Assembly: GCF_009765985.1 (NCBI RefSeq)
Contig: NZ_LMUM01000024.1
Coordinates: 114,114 to 151,783, forward strand
Source of the DNA: Acidobacterium sp. S8
Lineage (GTDB): Bacteria > Acidobacteriota > Terriglobia > Terriglobales > Acidobacteriaceae
Reading direction: 5' to 3'
DNA length: 37,670 nucleotides
Numbering within the stretch: the stretch's first letter is position 1; each line of letters begins with the position of its first letter. The notes under the pieces are model-generated. The model made no database searches and was not told where the DNA came from. It saw nothing but the letters and a program-made list of their open reading frames with translations. This document shows positions 24,995-34,685 of this stretch, one piece after another. The position numbers and the translations under genes are program-made.

Positions 24995-26152
24995 TTATGA
25001 GTTCAATTCGCTCAGCTTCTTACCAACGGCCCCGGGGCCGAAATTGATATGAGCGTCCTTAATCGAAAGTCCGACTACTTCGATACGCTTCAGGACCCGT
25101 GTTCCGATCCCGGCTTCTTCCGCGAGACGCAGCGAGTTGTCGCCTCGGATGAACGGAGAAGTGCCGCGCTCCGCATACGGATCGTAGCCCATCACTGCCA
25201 TCCCGACAGCATCCACGCAGACGGCGTTGCGGCCGGCAATGATCACGCCCGGTGTCATCTTTTCCAGGCCAGGAAGCCACGGACCTTCCCCTCCCCGCAC
25301 TGTCTCGACGCCATCCACGATCGCGATATCAATTGGCCGGATACCGTTCTGATCAACCAGAACGCGGGGGACCCGATAGCCCGGATCGCGCTGCGAATCA
25401 GGATGCAACTCGGCATCTACTCCTGCGGGCACGGACGTCGTTCCGTCGTGCAGCACAGCTCCGCGCTCTTTCGTCGGCCGTTCGTTCCCGTTAGGTCCGC
25501 AATCCCCGCCATAGAGCGAGCAGGGCGTGTTGCCGAAGTTGTTCTTCATCGTCATGGTCACGCCTGCAACCCAATGGTTCTTCAGCTTCGCCATCGAAGC
25601 ATACACGTCGCACTGATAGAACGCCGGGTTCAGGTGATATGCGGGATAGGCGTACCCGCCCCAGGGCACCTTCATGCGCACATATTGCTTGTAGTTGCCC
25701 AGGTTTTGCACGTTTTCCCAAACCACCGGTATGCCCATATTGTTAATCGCGTTTATGTCCAGGCCATAGCGTGCCCACAGCGAGAGATCCTGATCGGCCG
25801 GGAAAAAGCTTTCAATCATGCGAACCCGCCGCGCACCCGCCCTGGCAAACAGATGCACTGTCGCCGCCACTGATTGTGGATTCGTTCGATAAGGAAGGTC
25901 GGTCGTCAGTGGAAAGTTCTTCGGATTCCCTGTGAGATTTAGCTTGAGCGCAACCGTCTTTCCACGCACCAACTTCTCGATGCCGCCGATCTGATCGAAC
26001 GCGCTCGATAGTTGCTGCCCATATTGCGCGTAATCGCGGCAGCGCACGATTGCAACCCGGCTCGCCGGAGCCTCGGCCTTCATCAGCTTCGGCATGCAGA
26101 GTGCCGCAAGCGTCGCAGCACCCGTGGTGGTCAACATTTCTCGTCTGTTCAT
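24995..26152 (-). CDS. Tat-exported DUF362 protein
   Basis: This 385-aa protein begins with MNRREMLTTTGAATLAALCM, a twin-arginine-type signal. The DUF362 domain follows: SRVAIVRCRDYAQYGQQLSS, RGKTVALKLNLTGNPKNFPL, ARAGARRVRMIESFF, CDVYASMAKLKNHWVAGVTM, TMKNNFGNTP and IAIVDGVETVRGGEGPWLPG, then GVIIAGRNAVCVDAVGMAVM. DUF362 proteins are often found with iron-sulfur proteins and have no settled function. The C-terminal ferredoxin extension seen in some members is absent. It lies next to a Tat-exported enolase-family enzyme on the same strand, 175 bases apart, so shared transcription is possible. Confidence 0.9.
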   Translation of the reverse strand: MNRREMLTTTGAATLAALCMPKLMKAEAPASRVAIVRCRDYAQYGQQLSSAFDQIGGIEKLVRGKTVALKLNLTGNPKNFPLTTDLPYRTNPQSVAATVHLFARAGARRVRMIESFFPADQDLSLWARYGLDINAINNMGIPVVWENVQNLGNYKQYVRMKVPWGGYAYPAYHLNPAFYQCDVYASMAKLKNHWVAGVTMTMKNNFGNTPCSLYGGDCGPNGNERPTKERGAVLHDGTTSVPAGVDAELHPDSQRDPGYRVPRVLVDQNGIRPIDIAIVDGVETVRGGEGPWLPGLEKMTPGVIIAGRNAVCVDAVGMAVMGYDPYAERGTSPFIRGDNSLRLAEEAGIGTRVLKRIEVVGLSIKDAHINFGPGAVGKKLSELNS

Positions 26153-26327
26153 GTCTTCCGGCTCCGCGACTTCATGCTACTCGGATATGATCGGTTGCGC
26201 GTGCCTTATTTGATATCCAGACAATCATTTTATAAGTTGCCCGCCACAGCACCGCTCGCCAGAGCTTTCGCCCCAGAGCGCATCCTCAGTCAATACACTC
26301 AGCAGGTAGACTCTGAATCCGCGAATC

Positions 26328-27668
26328 CTACTGTTTGATCACTGTTCCATCCCGCCTACGGATCTCGCCCCAGCCGCCATTTAAATGGTTTGGACTGTCA
26401 ATAAACGGGTATTTCGCCGCCAGCTTCTCGTCGATCTCGATTCCCCACCCCGGCTTCTCATTCACCCAGAAATAGCCGTCCTTCATCACGGGACACCCTT
26501 TGAATATCTCCTGTGTTACCGCATTGAAGGGCGTGTACTCCTGGATGCCAAAGTTATAGCTGACGATATCAAGTGTTATGTTCGCCATGTGACCTACCGG
26601 CGAAACATCTCCTGGTCCATGCCATGCTGTCTTCACGCCATACTGCTCGGCCAGAATCGCGATCTTTCGCGCGGGTGAAAATCCGCCCGCTTGCGACACA
26701 TGCACTCGAATGTAATCGATCAGCCTCTGCTCGATCAGCGGTTGCCATTCATGAGGATTATTGAAAAGCTCGCCCATTGCAATCGGGGTGGAGCATTGCG
26801 AGCGGATTTGGTGGAAATATTCATTATCCTCCGGAGAAAGCGGGTCCTCCAGAAAGAACATCCGGAACTTTTCCGCCTCTTTGCAGAACTGTACCGCCTG
26901 GTTTGGAGTCAGTCGCTCATGCATATCATGCAGTAGCTCGACCTCGTCTCCCAATTCCGTTCTGCAGACTTCCAGCAGCTTTAGCGCGCGCCGCATCTGA
27001 TAAGCCGGTTCGAACAATGGTTTGTCGTGTAGTGCCTTCAGTGGCGGAGCCTCTCCGTGGGCTGAGCCATAGCCCGCCATCCCGGGCAGTCCAACTTGCA
27101 CACGGACATTGCGGAAGCCCTGTGCCATAAACTTTTTTGCCGCACTCACCACATCTGCGAATTCCGGGCCGTCCGCGTGGGCGTAACAATCCACGGCCTC
27201 GCGGCACTTGCCTCCCGCCAACTGGTACACCGGCATTCCCGCCTGTCGTCCTTTGATATCCCAAAGCGCCTGGTCGACCCCGCTTAACGCGTTATTGAGC
27301 ACTGGTCCATTTTTCCAGTAAGAGCTGTCATAACAGCTCTGCCAGATGTCCTCGATTCGGTCCGTCGTCTTGCCTAACAGAAACGGCTTCAAATACCGCT
27401 CTACTGCCGGCTTCACCAGGTCGGCCCGCTGCGTAAATGTCGCGCAGCCATAGCCATATAGCCCGTCCTGATCAGTCGTGATCTTCACCACCGTTAGCCG
27501 CGCGCCAGCCGGTGCGCACTCAATGACGCTGATATCTTTGATACGTGGTGTGGGCATGGCTCGTGTAGCCTGTGCCAACTGCTCCTGTGCGCGAACGACA
27601 GGCGCTGCGAGGCCGAGCAAACCAACGCCTCCAATAGACTTCAATAGATCACGGCGACGCATCGACAT
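26328..27668 (-). CDS. Mannonate-dehydratase-like enolase-superfamily enzyme with Tat signal
   Basis: This 446-aa protein starts MSMRRRDLLKSIGGVGLLGL, a Tat signal. I prefer the ATG at 27668, preceded by GAAGAGG, to a TTG at 27686. The barrel shows LLHDMHERLTPNQAVQF (metal Asp and the HDxH pair near residue 250), MFFLEDPLSPEDNEYF (metal Glu), IAMGELFNNP (metal Glu), and AWHGPGDVSPVGHM (catalytic His). These are the marks of the D-mannonate dehydratase/RspA branch. Exact substrate is not proven, and many homologues act on other sugar acids. Export by Tat is unusual for the group but common in acidobacterial copies. Confidence 0.88.
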   Translation of the reverse strand: MSMRRRDLLKSIGGVGLLGLAAPVVRAQEQLAQATRAMPTPRIKDISVIECAPAGARLTVVKITTDQDGLYGYGCATFTQRADLVKPAVERYLKPFLLGKTTDRIEDIWQSCYDSSYWKNGPVLNNALSGVDQALWDIKGRQAGMPVYQLAGGKCREAVDCYAHADGPEFADVVSAAKKFMAQGFRNVRVQVGLPGMAGYGSAHGEAPPLKALHDKPLFEPAYQMRRALKLLEVCRTELGDEVELLHDMHERLTPNQAVQFCKEAEKFRMFFLEDPLSPEDNEYFHQIRSQCSTPIAMGELFNNPHEWQPLIEQRLIDYIRVHVSQAGGFSPARKIAILAEQYGVKTAWHGPGDVSPVGHMANITLDIVSYNFGIQEYTPFNAVTQEIFKGCPVMKDGYFWVNEKPGWGIEIDEKLAAKYPFIDSPNHLNGGWGEIRRRDGTVIKQ

Positions 27669-28407
27669 AATTGAGAGCCTCTTCAAACTGGACTTTGAAT
27701 ACGTGCAAAGAATATCCGAGATGCTCGCCTTTTTGATCCGCGCAAGTGAAAGTGTAGTGTAGCCACCCCAGATGTGTTCTTTTTTCGTAAGGTATTAAAT
27801 AAGAGCGAAGTAGCTTCGCCTCTACAGGTGCGAAGGTTTATCTTTAAGACGCGCTTGGTAGCCACCGGTTTCCTGTTTCAATAAGTCACTGGCTTCTATA
27901 AATTTACCGCGGCGATAATACAGGAATTCCAAACAAAGCTCGCACTGCATTCGATCTATGTCTTGAGACGAATGCCCAAAGAGATAGAGGATGTGTCCGC
28001 GATGCTGAACTTCGCCGCTGATCACTCTCTTAGCAAAGCGCTCCATCTAAGTACGACGGCAACCCGGAAACACTATGCCGAGACACCGGTTGATTTGCAT
28101 GATCATCGCTGAGGGAGGCGAAGCGCTTTCAACTCTCAAGGTTCAATGGTTCGCGACGTTTTGCTACTGAGCACGCTTTCCAATCCCAGGCGTTTCTAGA
28201 ATGTTTAGTTCTAAACCGTTTCGAGCGTATGTTCGAGGCTTGAACAGCAGTGGTGGCTATTCAAGCCTAGATTTTTCGTAAATGCACGGCGAAAATCGGA
28301 CTGCAGGTCACAGTCGCTTCCACCCGTATTCGCAGCGCATGCATTAAACTATGAAATCTCACATAATTCGACTTAGAGATTAGGACCAGCGTCTAGGATT
28401 CACGAAA
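27669..28407. other. Gene-poor stretch with one doubtful small frame
   Basis: A minus-strand frame at 27822-28046 encodes 74 aa (MERFAKRVISGEVQHRGHIL, then CELCLEFLYYRRGKFIEASD), which looks more protein-like than its neighbours, but no family is recognised. The rest holds no gene or repeat that I can support. Confidence 0.3.
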
Positions 28408-28409
28408 AG

Positions 28410-28916
28410 GTGATCTTTAACTACAACGCCGCACGGCCAACCAAGACGGCGATGGACGTCTTCACTGAACGCGTGGGCGTGTGCCGAGATTTTCAACATC
28501 TTGCGATAGCGCTTTCCCGATGCCAGAATATCCCCGCTCGCTACGTGACAGGTTACATCGGCGACATCCGAAGGCCCAGTTCCGGCGCAGGCGACTTCAG
28601 CGCCTGGTATCAAGTCTTCCTTGATGGACAATGGATTAGTCTGGATGCTCGCCACAATTATCCGCGGCTGGGAAGAGTTTTGATGGCCACGGGTAGAGAC
28701 GCGGCCGACGTAGCCATTACAACCAGCTTTGGCGCAACTCACCTGACTTATTTTTATGTTGACTCCTGGGAAGTAGATGGGGAGGGAAACAGAGTTCCAC
28801 TTCCCGAAGATCTCAATGCAGTCGCAGTCCCAATTAGCCAAAGCGAATCCAACACGCCAACTCAGACTAACGCCAGCCAAGCCAGTCCGATCCAGACGCA
28901 AGCCGCAACCACCTAA
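28410..28916 (+). pseudogene. Transglutaminase-like protein, 5'-truncated, catalytic His lost
   Basis: This is the C-terminal two thirds of a transglutaminase-like (papain-fold) protein: FNYNAARPTKTAMDVFTERV, GVCRDFQHLAIALSRCQNIP, ARYVTGYIGDI and WISLDARHNYPRLGRVLMAT. The catalytic Cys (VCRDF) and Asp (LDARHN) positions are present, but the His position reads DFSAWYQVF where DFHAWFEVYL is normal. About 100 N-terminal residues are also missing; homology begins upstream of any good start (RIHEKVIFNYN from about 28393). It probably cannot catalyse. It lies 52 bases before the large transglutaminase gene and once belonged to the same cluster. Confidence 0.8.
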
Positions 28917-28967
28917 GGCAGCACGACTCGAACAAGACGACTGACCGAAGAACCGGACGAGGGTGAA

Positions 28968-31900
28968 ATGGGAACCAAAGTAGCAGTGCACCACGAATCT
29001 CGGTACCGCTATGAGCAGCCAGTGTCGCTGGGGCCGCAGACGATTCGGCTGCGCCCTGCCCCTCACTGTCGCACGCCCATTCTCAGCTACTCATTGGAAA
29101 TAAAGCCGACCGACAGCACTCGCTCGTGGCAGTTTGATCCGTTGACGAATCATGTAGCTCGGGTTGTCTTTCCGAGCAAGACATCGGAATTCTCTGTCAC
29201 TGTGGATATGGTTGCGGACCTGATTCCGGTGAATCCCTTCGCCTTTCTTCTAGACCCTGACGCCGAGATGGTGCCATTCACTTATAAACCTGAGGTAGCG
29301 AGGGATCTAGAGCCATTTCTGTCCGTCGAGCCTGCCGGACCGCAGCTCAGCGCGTTCGTCGAAAGCGTTCGTGGCCCACAGCCGACCATAGCTTTCCTGC
29401 TTGGCCTGAACGACCGAATACGCAATCAGGTCGCATACACGAGCCGGCTGGAGCATGGGGTTCAAAGTTGCGAACAGACACTGTTGATGCGTACGGGTTC
29501 TTGTCGAGACTCAAGCTGGCTACTCGTACAGGTATGCCGCCGACTGGGATTCGCCGCCCGCTTTGTCTCCGGATATCTCATTCAGCTAGGGGATGATGAG
29601 GGGCTCACTGCGGAAGATGAGCGCAAGACCGATTCGGCCGAACTTCATGCCTGGGCTGAGGTCTATCTGCCGGGAGCGGGATGGGTTGGGATGGATCCGA
29701 CGTCGGGCCTGTTAACGACAGAGGGACACATTCCGCTCGCCTGCGGCACAACTCCCGGCGATGCTGCGCCTATCAGCGGTACTGTTGAACCTGCCGCCGT
29801 CGAGTTTCATTACGGGATGAAAATTCGCAGGTTGGATGAGACACCAAGCCTGGCCTCGCCCTTCAGCGAACACGATTGGAACAAGATACGAGGGTTGGCA
29901 CATGACATCGACCGTGACCTGGAAGCACAGGACGTGCGGCTTACCATTGGTGGCGAGCCAACATTTGTCGGCCTCGATGAGCCGGAGAGCGCCCAATGGC
30001 ATCATGAGGCGCTGGGTCCGCAAAAGCGTAGCGCAGGCTTGACACTGATCCGTTCCATCCGGCAACGTACAGCGCCGGGTGGAGTACTTCATTTTGGCCA
30101 AGGCAAATGGTATCCGGGCGAGCAGATGCCACGTTGGGCATTTCACTGCATCTCGCGCAAGGACGGTGTCCCGGTGTGGGAGAACGTCGATCTCTTCGCT
30201 TTGGAAAGCAAAAACGATGCCCACGGTAACACCCAAGCGTACGCATTTTTGCAGGCGCTGAGTCGGCGTCTCGGGGCTGAGCCAGAAAATATTTTGCCGG
30301 CAATGGAGCCTCTTAGTGAGCAGGAAGAAGCGACTGGATTCATACTTCCATTGCGACGCCGTCAGCTTGGGGACTCGCGCATCTGGTCGAGTCAGCTATG
30401 GTTTCCGAGGCCGGAGAAGTTTACTTTGTCTGTTGGCGACTCGCCGATCGGCTACCGGATACCTTTGGAAATGATGCCGTGGGTGGCACCAGATACTCTC
30501 TCCTACGAGATCGATGAGGACGGGAAGGTAAAACTACCCTCAGCCGTAACGAGACGACCGGAGATGTTCGGTCAGGATCCTGGGCCTGACCCACTGCCGG
30601 CGATTTCAGAGGATGCGGCATCAGCGCAGGAACTGATTCGTCCATCGCTCTGTGTCCAGGCGCGTGAGGGTCGCCTGCACGTTTTTCTGCCGTATGTCTC
30701 GGTACTCGCAGACTATCTTGACCTGGTGGCGGCCGTGGAAGAGACGAGCCAGCATCTTCAAACGCCGATCTGGATCGAAGGCTATTCAGCGCCGTCGGAT
30801 CCGAGGATGCAAGTGTTCAGCCTGACACCTGATCCGGGCGTGCTAGAGGTCAATATGCCTCCCACGAGGGAATGGGATGAACTGGAAACGTATAGCGAAA
30901 TGCTCGCAGAGGAAACGCGGAAGGTTGGGCTGATTGAAGCTAAGTTTGGCTACGACGGTACTCATCGATCCACCGGCGGAGGCAGCCACATCACGTTAGG
31001 CGGCCCGAGCCTTGCGGATAGTCCCATACTGCGCCGCCCAGACGTGCTCCGCAGCCTGCTCTCCTTTTGGCAGAACCATCCGTCCCTTTCCTACCTGTTT
31101 GCAGGCCTGTACGTGGGTCCTACAAGCCAATACCCTCGTGTCGATGAAGCAAGGGTCGATGCGCTATACGAGCTCGAGGTAGCGTTTAGCCATCTTCCCC
31201 TTACCGAATGTCCGCCGGACGTTGTAGACGGTCTATTCCGTAATCTTCTCGTGGACGTGACCGGCAATAGTCATCGGGCCGAGTTCTGCATTGATAAGCT
31301 TTACCCGCCCGCAGGTCAAGGTCTACGGCTGGGATTGCTGGAGCTGCGCGCCTTTGAAATGCCTCCGCACTATCGGATGGGACTTCTTCAGACACTACTC
31401 GTGCGCGCACTGTTTGCGCTTTTCTGGAAAGAACCTTTTACAGGCAGTCTGCTGCGTTGGGGGACTGCTCTCCATGACCGATTTATGTTGCCACATTTTG
31501 TTGAGCGCGATTTTATTGACGTACTCGATACCCTTCGCAGCAATGGGTATCCGTTCGTTGACAAGTGGTTCGCGTCACACCTGGAGTTCCGTTTTCCGAA
31601 GCTGGGCGAGATCGAAGTCGATGGCATGCGACTCGAACTGCGGCAGGCGCTGGAGCCGTGGAATGTGCTGGCAGAGGAAACTACCTCCAGTGGAACTGGC
31701 AGAAACGTGGATTCTTCGCTCGAAAGGATACAGGTGAAAGTGACGGGACTCACCGTGGCGTCTCGTTACGCCGTCTCGTGCAATGGGCGAAGAGTGCCTC
31801 TCCATCCTCTGGAAACACAAGATGAGGCGCTTGCGGGCATTCGGTATCGTGCGCGCAGATTGTCCGCCGCGCTGCACCCGACGATTCCGGTTCACGCTCC

Positions 31901-32192
31901 TTTAATATTTGACCTAATCGATACTTGGAAAGAACGCTCCGTGGGCCGATGCAGTTACTATGTAAGCGAGCCTGACGGGGCCCGTCATCTCACTCGCCCT
32001 GCTAATGCAGCCGAGGCCAGCGAGCGGCGTTCGCGCCGCTTCGTCATCACAGCTCCGCCAAAGTACGTCATGGTGACTCCACAATTGGAAAATAACCTGA
32101 TCTTCCCAATGACGCTGGACCTCCGCTGGCCCGCGCCTGTGGATGAGTTTCGTGCCGCTGGCCAGAGTTCCGCAGACGTGAGGAATCCATGA
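28968..32192 (+). CDS. Transglutaminase-DUF2126 large protein
   Basis: This 1074-aa protein starts after a GAGGGTGAA site. Its N-terminal transglutaminase-associated domain (about 1-85, VAVHHESRYRYEQPVSLGPQ) is followed by a papain-like core at about 160-265: MRTGSCRDSSWLLVQVCRRL (Cys), SAELHAWAEVYLPGAGWVGM (His) and MDPTSGL (Asp). The remainder is DUF2126 (LTIGGEPTFVGLDEPESAQW and GGGSHITLGGP). Known comparative work links this family to circularly permuted ATP-grasp and alpha-E proteins in presumed peptide-synthesis or peptide-modifying systems. The product is unknown. The next gene overlaps it (ATGA), so the two are co-translated. Confidence 0.93.
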   Translation: MGTKVAVHHESRYRYEQPVSLGPQTIRLRPAPHCRTPILSYSLEIKPTDSTRSWQFDPLTNHVARVVFPSKTSEFSVTVDMVADLIPVNPFAFLLDPDAEMVPFTYKPEVARDLEPFLSVEPAGPQLSAFVESVRGPQPTIAFLLGLNDRIRNQVAYTSRLEHGVQSCEQTLLMRTGSCRDSSWLLVQVCRRLGFAARFVSGYLIQLGDDEGLTAEDERKTDSAELHAWAEVYLPGAGWVGMDPTSGLLTTEGHIPLACGTTPGDAAPISGTVEPAAVEFHYGMKIRRLDETPSLASPFSEHDWNKIRGLAHDIDRDLEAQDVRLTIGGEPTFVGLDEPESAQWHHEALGPQKRSAGLTLIRSIRQRTAPGGVLHFGQGKWYPGEQMPRWAFHCISRKDGVPVWENVDLFALESKNDAHGNTQAYAFLQALSRRLGAEPENILPAMEPLSEQEEATGFILPLRRRQLGDSRIWSSQLWFPRPEKFTLSVGDSPIGYRIPLEMMPWVAPDTLSYEIDEDGKVKLPSAVTRRPEMFGQDPGPDPLPAISEDAASAQELIRPSLCVQAREGRLHVFLPYVSVLADYLDLVAAVEETSQHLQTPIWIEGYSAPSDPRMQVFSLTPDPGVLEVNMPPTREWDELETYSEMLAEETRKVGLIEAKFGYDGTHRSTGGGSHITLGGPSLADSPILRRPDVLRSLLSFWQNHPSLSYLFAGLYVGPTSQYPRVDEARVDALYELEVAFSHLPLTECPPDVVDGLFRNLLVDVTGNSHRAEFCIDKLYPPAGQGLRLGLLELRAFEMPPHYRMGLLQTLLVRALFALFWKEPFTGSLLRWGTALHDRFMLPHFVERDFIDVLDTLRSNGYPFVDKWFASHLEFRFPKLGEIEVDGMRLELRQALEPWNVLAEETTSSGTGRNVDSSLERIQVKVTGLTVASRYAVSCNGRRVPLHPLETQDEALAGIRYRARRLSAALHPTIPVHAPLIFDLIDTWKERSVGRCSYYVSEPDGARHLTRPANAAEASERRSRRFVITAPPKYVMVTPQLENNLIFPMTLDLRWPAPVDEFRAAGQSSADVRNP

Positions 32193-34684
32193 TTGGTGAT
32201 CTTTACCAGTCGCCACTGCGTTATGGCGTGGCCTACGAGGAGTCATCCGTGGATGGCATCACGCCCCGCCCACATTGGGCGGGGCTGATGGATTCCCTTC
32301 GATCGATCGGACCTGCTGAGTTGGCTTTCCGCTGGACTCAAGCGGAGCAGCGGATCCGTGAGAACGGAATCACCTACAACATGTATGGCGATCCACTGGG
32401 TGCTCACCGGCCGTGGAAGATAGATCTGGTCCCGCTGTTGATTTCCGACGCGGAGTGGCGGCTCATCGAAGCTGGTATTATTCAGCGGGCCCAACTCCTC
32501 AGCCTCATTCTCGAAGACATTTATCATTCGCAAAACTTGCTAAAGGATGGCCTTCTTCCTGCCGCTCTGCTTTATGCCAACCCCGCATTTCTCCGTCCAC
32601 TTGTTGGTGTTAGAGTTCCCAGCGAGAGTTATCTGCACATGTTGGCCGTCGATCTCGCGCGATCTCCTGATGGGAAATGGTGGGTGTTGGCCAATCGCAC
32701 ACAGGCCCCTTCCGGGAGTGGCTACGCGTTGGAAAATCGTCTGATCGTGTCCGAGCTTCTCCCTGAATTATTTCGCAACTCCAATGTACAACGGCTCGCA
32801 CCGTTCTTCCGCGCACAACGCGAAGCGCTGGCGCAACTCTCCGGACGAAACAACCCTCGGATCGTTCTGCTGACGCCTGGCCCCCACAACGAGACTTATT
32901 TCGAGCATTCCTATCTTGCAAAATACCTTGGTTTTACGCTTGTGGAAGGAGCAGACCTCACGGTTCGAGACCGGTCTGTCTTCATAAAGACTGTCGGCGG
33001 CCTTGAACAGGTCGATGTCATCTTGCGTCGGGTGGACGATGACTTCTGTGATCCGCTCGAATTGCGTGGTGATTCGCTGCTAGGAGTTTCCGGTCTTGTC
33101 GAAGCTGTGGTCGCCGGCAATGTCAAGGTGGCGAATGCGCTCGGCAGCGGCGTAGTCGAATCGGCCGCCATCATGCCGTTCCTTCCTGGCCTTGCGAGAC
33201 GCCTACTCGGTGACGAACTTAAACTGCCGTCGGTCGCGACCTGGTGGTGCGGGCAAGAGAGCGCTATGAACTGGGTCGTCGATAATTTGCAATCAGTTGT
33301 CGTAAAACCGGCATTCTCTTCGGTCGGGATGGAGCCCGTTTTCGGTTCAGAACTGACGGAAGCGGACTACAAGAAATTTCTAGTGCGCCTGCGCAGCAGC
33401 CCACATGAATACGTCGCGCAAGAACAGGTCCAACTCTCGACTGCGCCCGTATGGGAGAACGAAGCCCTGCAGTCTCGAAGCGTCGTGTTGCGTACCTATG
33501 TCATGAACACTGGGCACGGTTGGGTAGCATTTCCAGGAGGACTGGTGCGCGTCGCCGAAGACCGCGGTTCAATAGTGTCTATGCAGCGGGGAGGCCACAG
33601 CAAAGATGCCTGGGTGCTTTCCGACGGGCCAGTCGATACCTTCAGCATGCTGCCCCCTCGCAACGAACTCGTGCAGTTGCGTCGCGCGTCGCTGGTAGTG
33701 CCCAGCAGCGTGGCCGATAACACATTCTGGCTGGGCCGCTACGTGGAGCGCGCTGAAAACCAAGCACGAATCATTCGCTCACTTATCCCGAGGGTTCAGC
33801 TTGCAGATGATTCAGAGTTGGAGAGTCTTACTTGTATCGCTGCTTGTCTCGGAACCCGCTCTGCTCGACTTGCTGAAGGAAAGCGCGGGCGGACGAGCTT
33901 CAACGCGCTACGAAGAGAGCTGCTCGCCTTATTAACCGATCAAAAACGAACCGACAGCTTGGCCGCAACGCTGGCTGAAGTATCGCGAATCGGCGACAGT
34001 GTGCGCGAACGTCTCTCTGGAGACATGATGTCGTTGCTGGGCCAACTACGCAGCTCGGTCCAAGCCCATAAAGGTACATTCCTGACGAGCTATTCGGCGA
34101 TGCTTACAAAGTGCCTTGAGCTTCTTTCAGCGTTTTCCGGAATGGAGCGGGAAAATATCAATCGCGGTTCTGGCTGGCTCTTTCTGAGTCTTGGTCGCCG
34201 CCTTGAGCGCGCGATTTACCTGACACACGAGCTACGCCACGTGACCAAGCCTTTGGCCGTCGAAAACTGGGCTTATCTCGAGCGGTTGTTGGAGGTAGCC
34301 GACAGTACCGTAACTTACCGCACACGTTATTACACAAACCTGCAGCCGCTCGCCGTGCTTGACGTCCTCATGGCGGATGAGCATAACCCTCGCTCGCTGG
34401 GCTTTCAACTGGATCATCTCGCCGAACTTTACGCGAAGCTGCCGCGAAATCTGCCAACCGATCTGCAGGCCATTGAGGATGCCGTCGTCTCATTGAGACA
34501 AATTGATCTACAGGCGATGACACAACGTATCAACAAGGCAGGCTCTCACCTTTCCGACGGTTACGAGGAAGTGGATCTGTTTCTGGCCCGGCTGGAGAAT
34601 CTCCTGCCCTCCTGGTCGAACAATCTTTCTAGCCACTATTTCAGTCACGCACGTACTTTGCCGATCACAATGGGGAGTGACTGA
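32189..34684 (+). CDS. Circularly permuted ATP-grasp fused to alpha-E domain
   Basis: This 831-aa protein has two parts. Residues about 1-490 form the circularly permuted type-2 ATP-grasp: RENGITYNMYGDPLGAHRPW, PRIVLLTPGPHNETYFEHSY, VDVILRRVDDDFCDPLELRG and VKPAFSSVGMEPVFG, presumably forming an amide or peptide bond. Residues about 505-825 form the alpha-E (DUF403) helical domain, opening with VPSSVADNTFWLGRYVERAE and ending near NLLPSWSNN. In many genomes the two are separate neighbouring genes; here they are one fused protein. It overlaps the DUF2126 gene by four bases. The substrate is unknown. Confidence 0.93.
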   Translation: MIGDLYQSPLRYGVAYEESSVDGITPRPHWAGLMDSLRSIGPAELAFRWTQAEQRIRENGITYNMYGDPLGAHRPWKIDLVPLLISDAEWRLIEAGIIQRAQLLSLILEDIYHSQNLLKDGLLPAALLYANPAFLRPLVGVRVPSESYLHMLAVDLARSPDGKWWVLANRTQAPSGSGYALENRLIVSELLPELFRNSNVQRLAPFFRAQREALAQLSGRNNPRIVLLTPGPHNETYFEHSYLAKYLGFTLVEGADLTVRDRSVFIKTVGGLEQVDVILRRVDDDFCDPLELRGDSLLGVSGLVEAVVAGNVKVANALGSGVVESAAIMPFLPGLARRLLGDELKLPSVATWWCGQESAMNWVVDNLQSVVVKPAFSSVGMEPVFGSELTEADYKKFLVRLRSSPHEYVAQEQVQLSTAPVWENEALQSRSVVLRTYVMNTGHGWVAFPGGLVRVAEDRGSIVSMQRGGHSKDAWVLSDGPVDTFSMLPPRNELVQLRRASLVVPSSVADNTFWLGRYVERAENQARIIRSLIPRVQLADDSELESLTCIAACLGTRSARLAEGKRGRTSFNALRRELLALLTDQKRTDSLAATLAEVSRIGDSVRERLSGDMMSLLGQLRSSVQAHKGTFLTSYSAMLTKCLELLSAFSGMERENINRGSGWLFLSLGRRLERAIYLTHELRHVTKPLAVENWAYLERLLEVADSTVTYRTRYYTNLQPLAVLDVLMADEHNPRSLGFQLDHLAELYAKLPRNLPTDLQAIEDAVVSLRQIDLQAMTQRINKAGSHLSDGYEEVDLFLARLENLLPSWSNNLSSHYFSHARTLPITMGSD

Positions 34685-34685
34685 A

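Noticed and set aside
25049-25873. Plus-strand 274-aa open frame
   Set aside because: Antisense to the DUF362 gene; no motif and His-rich composition typical of a reverse reading.
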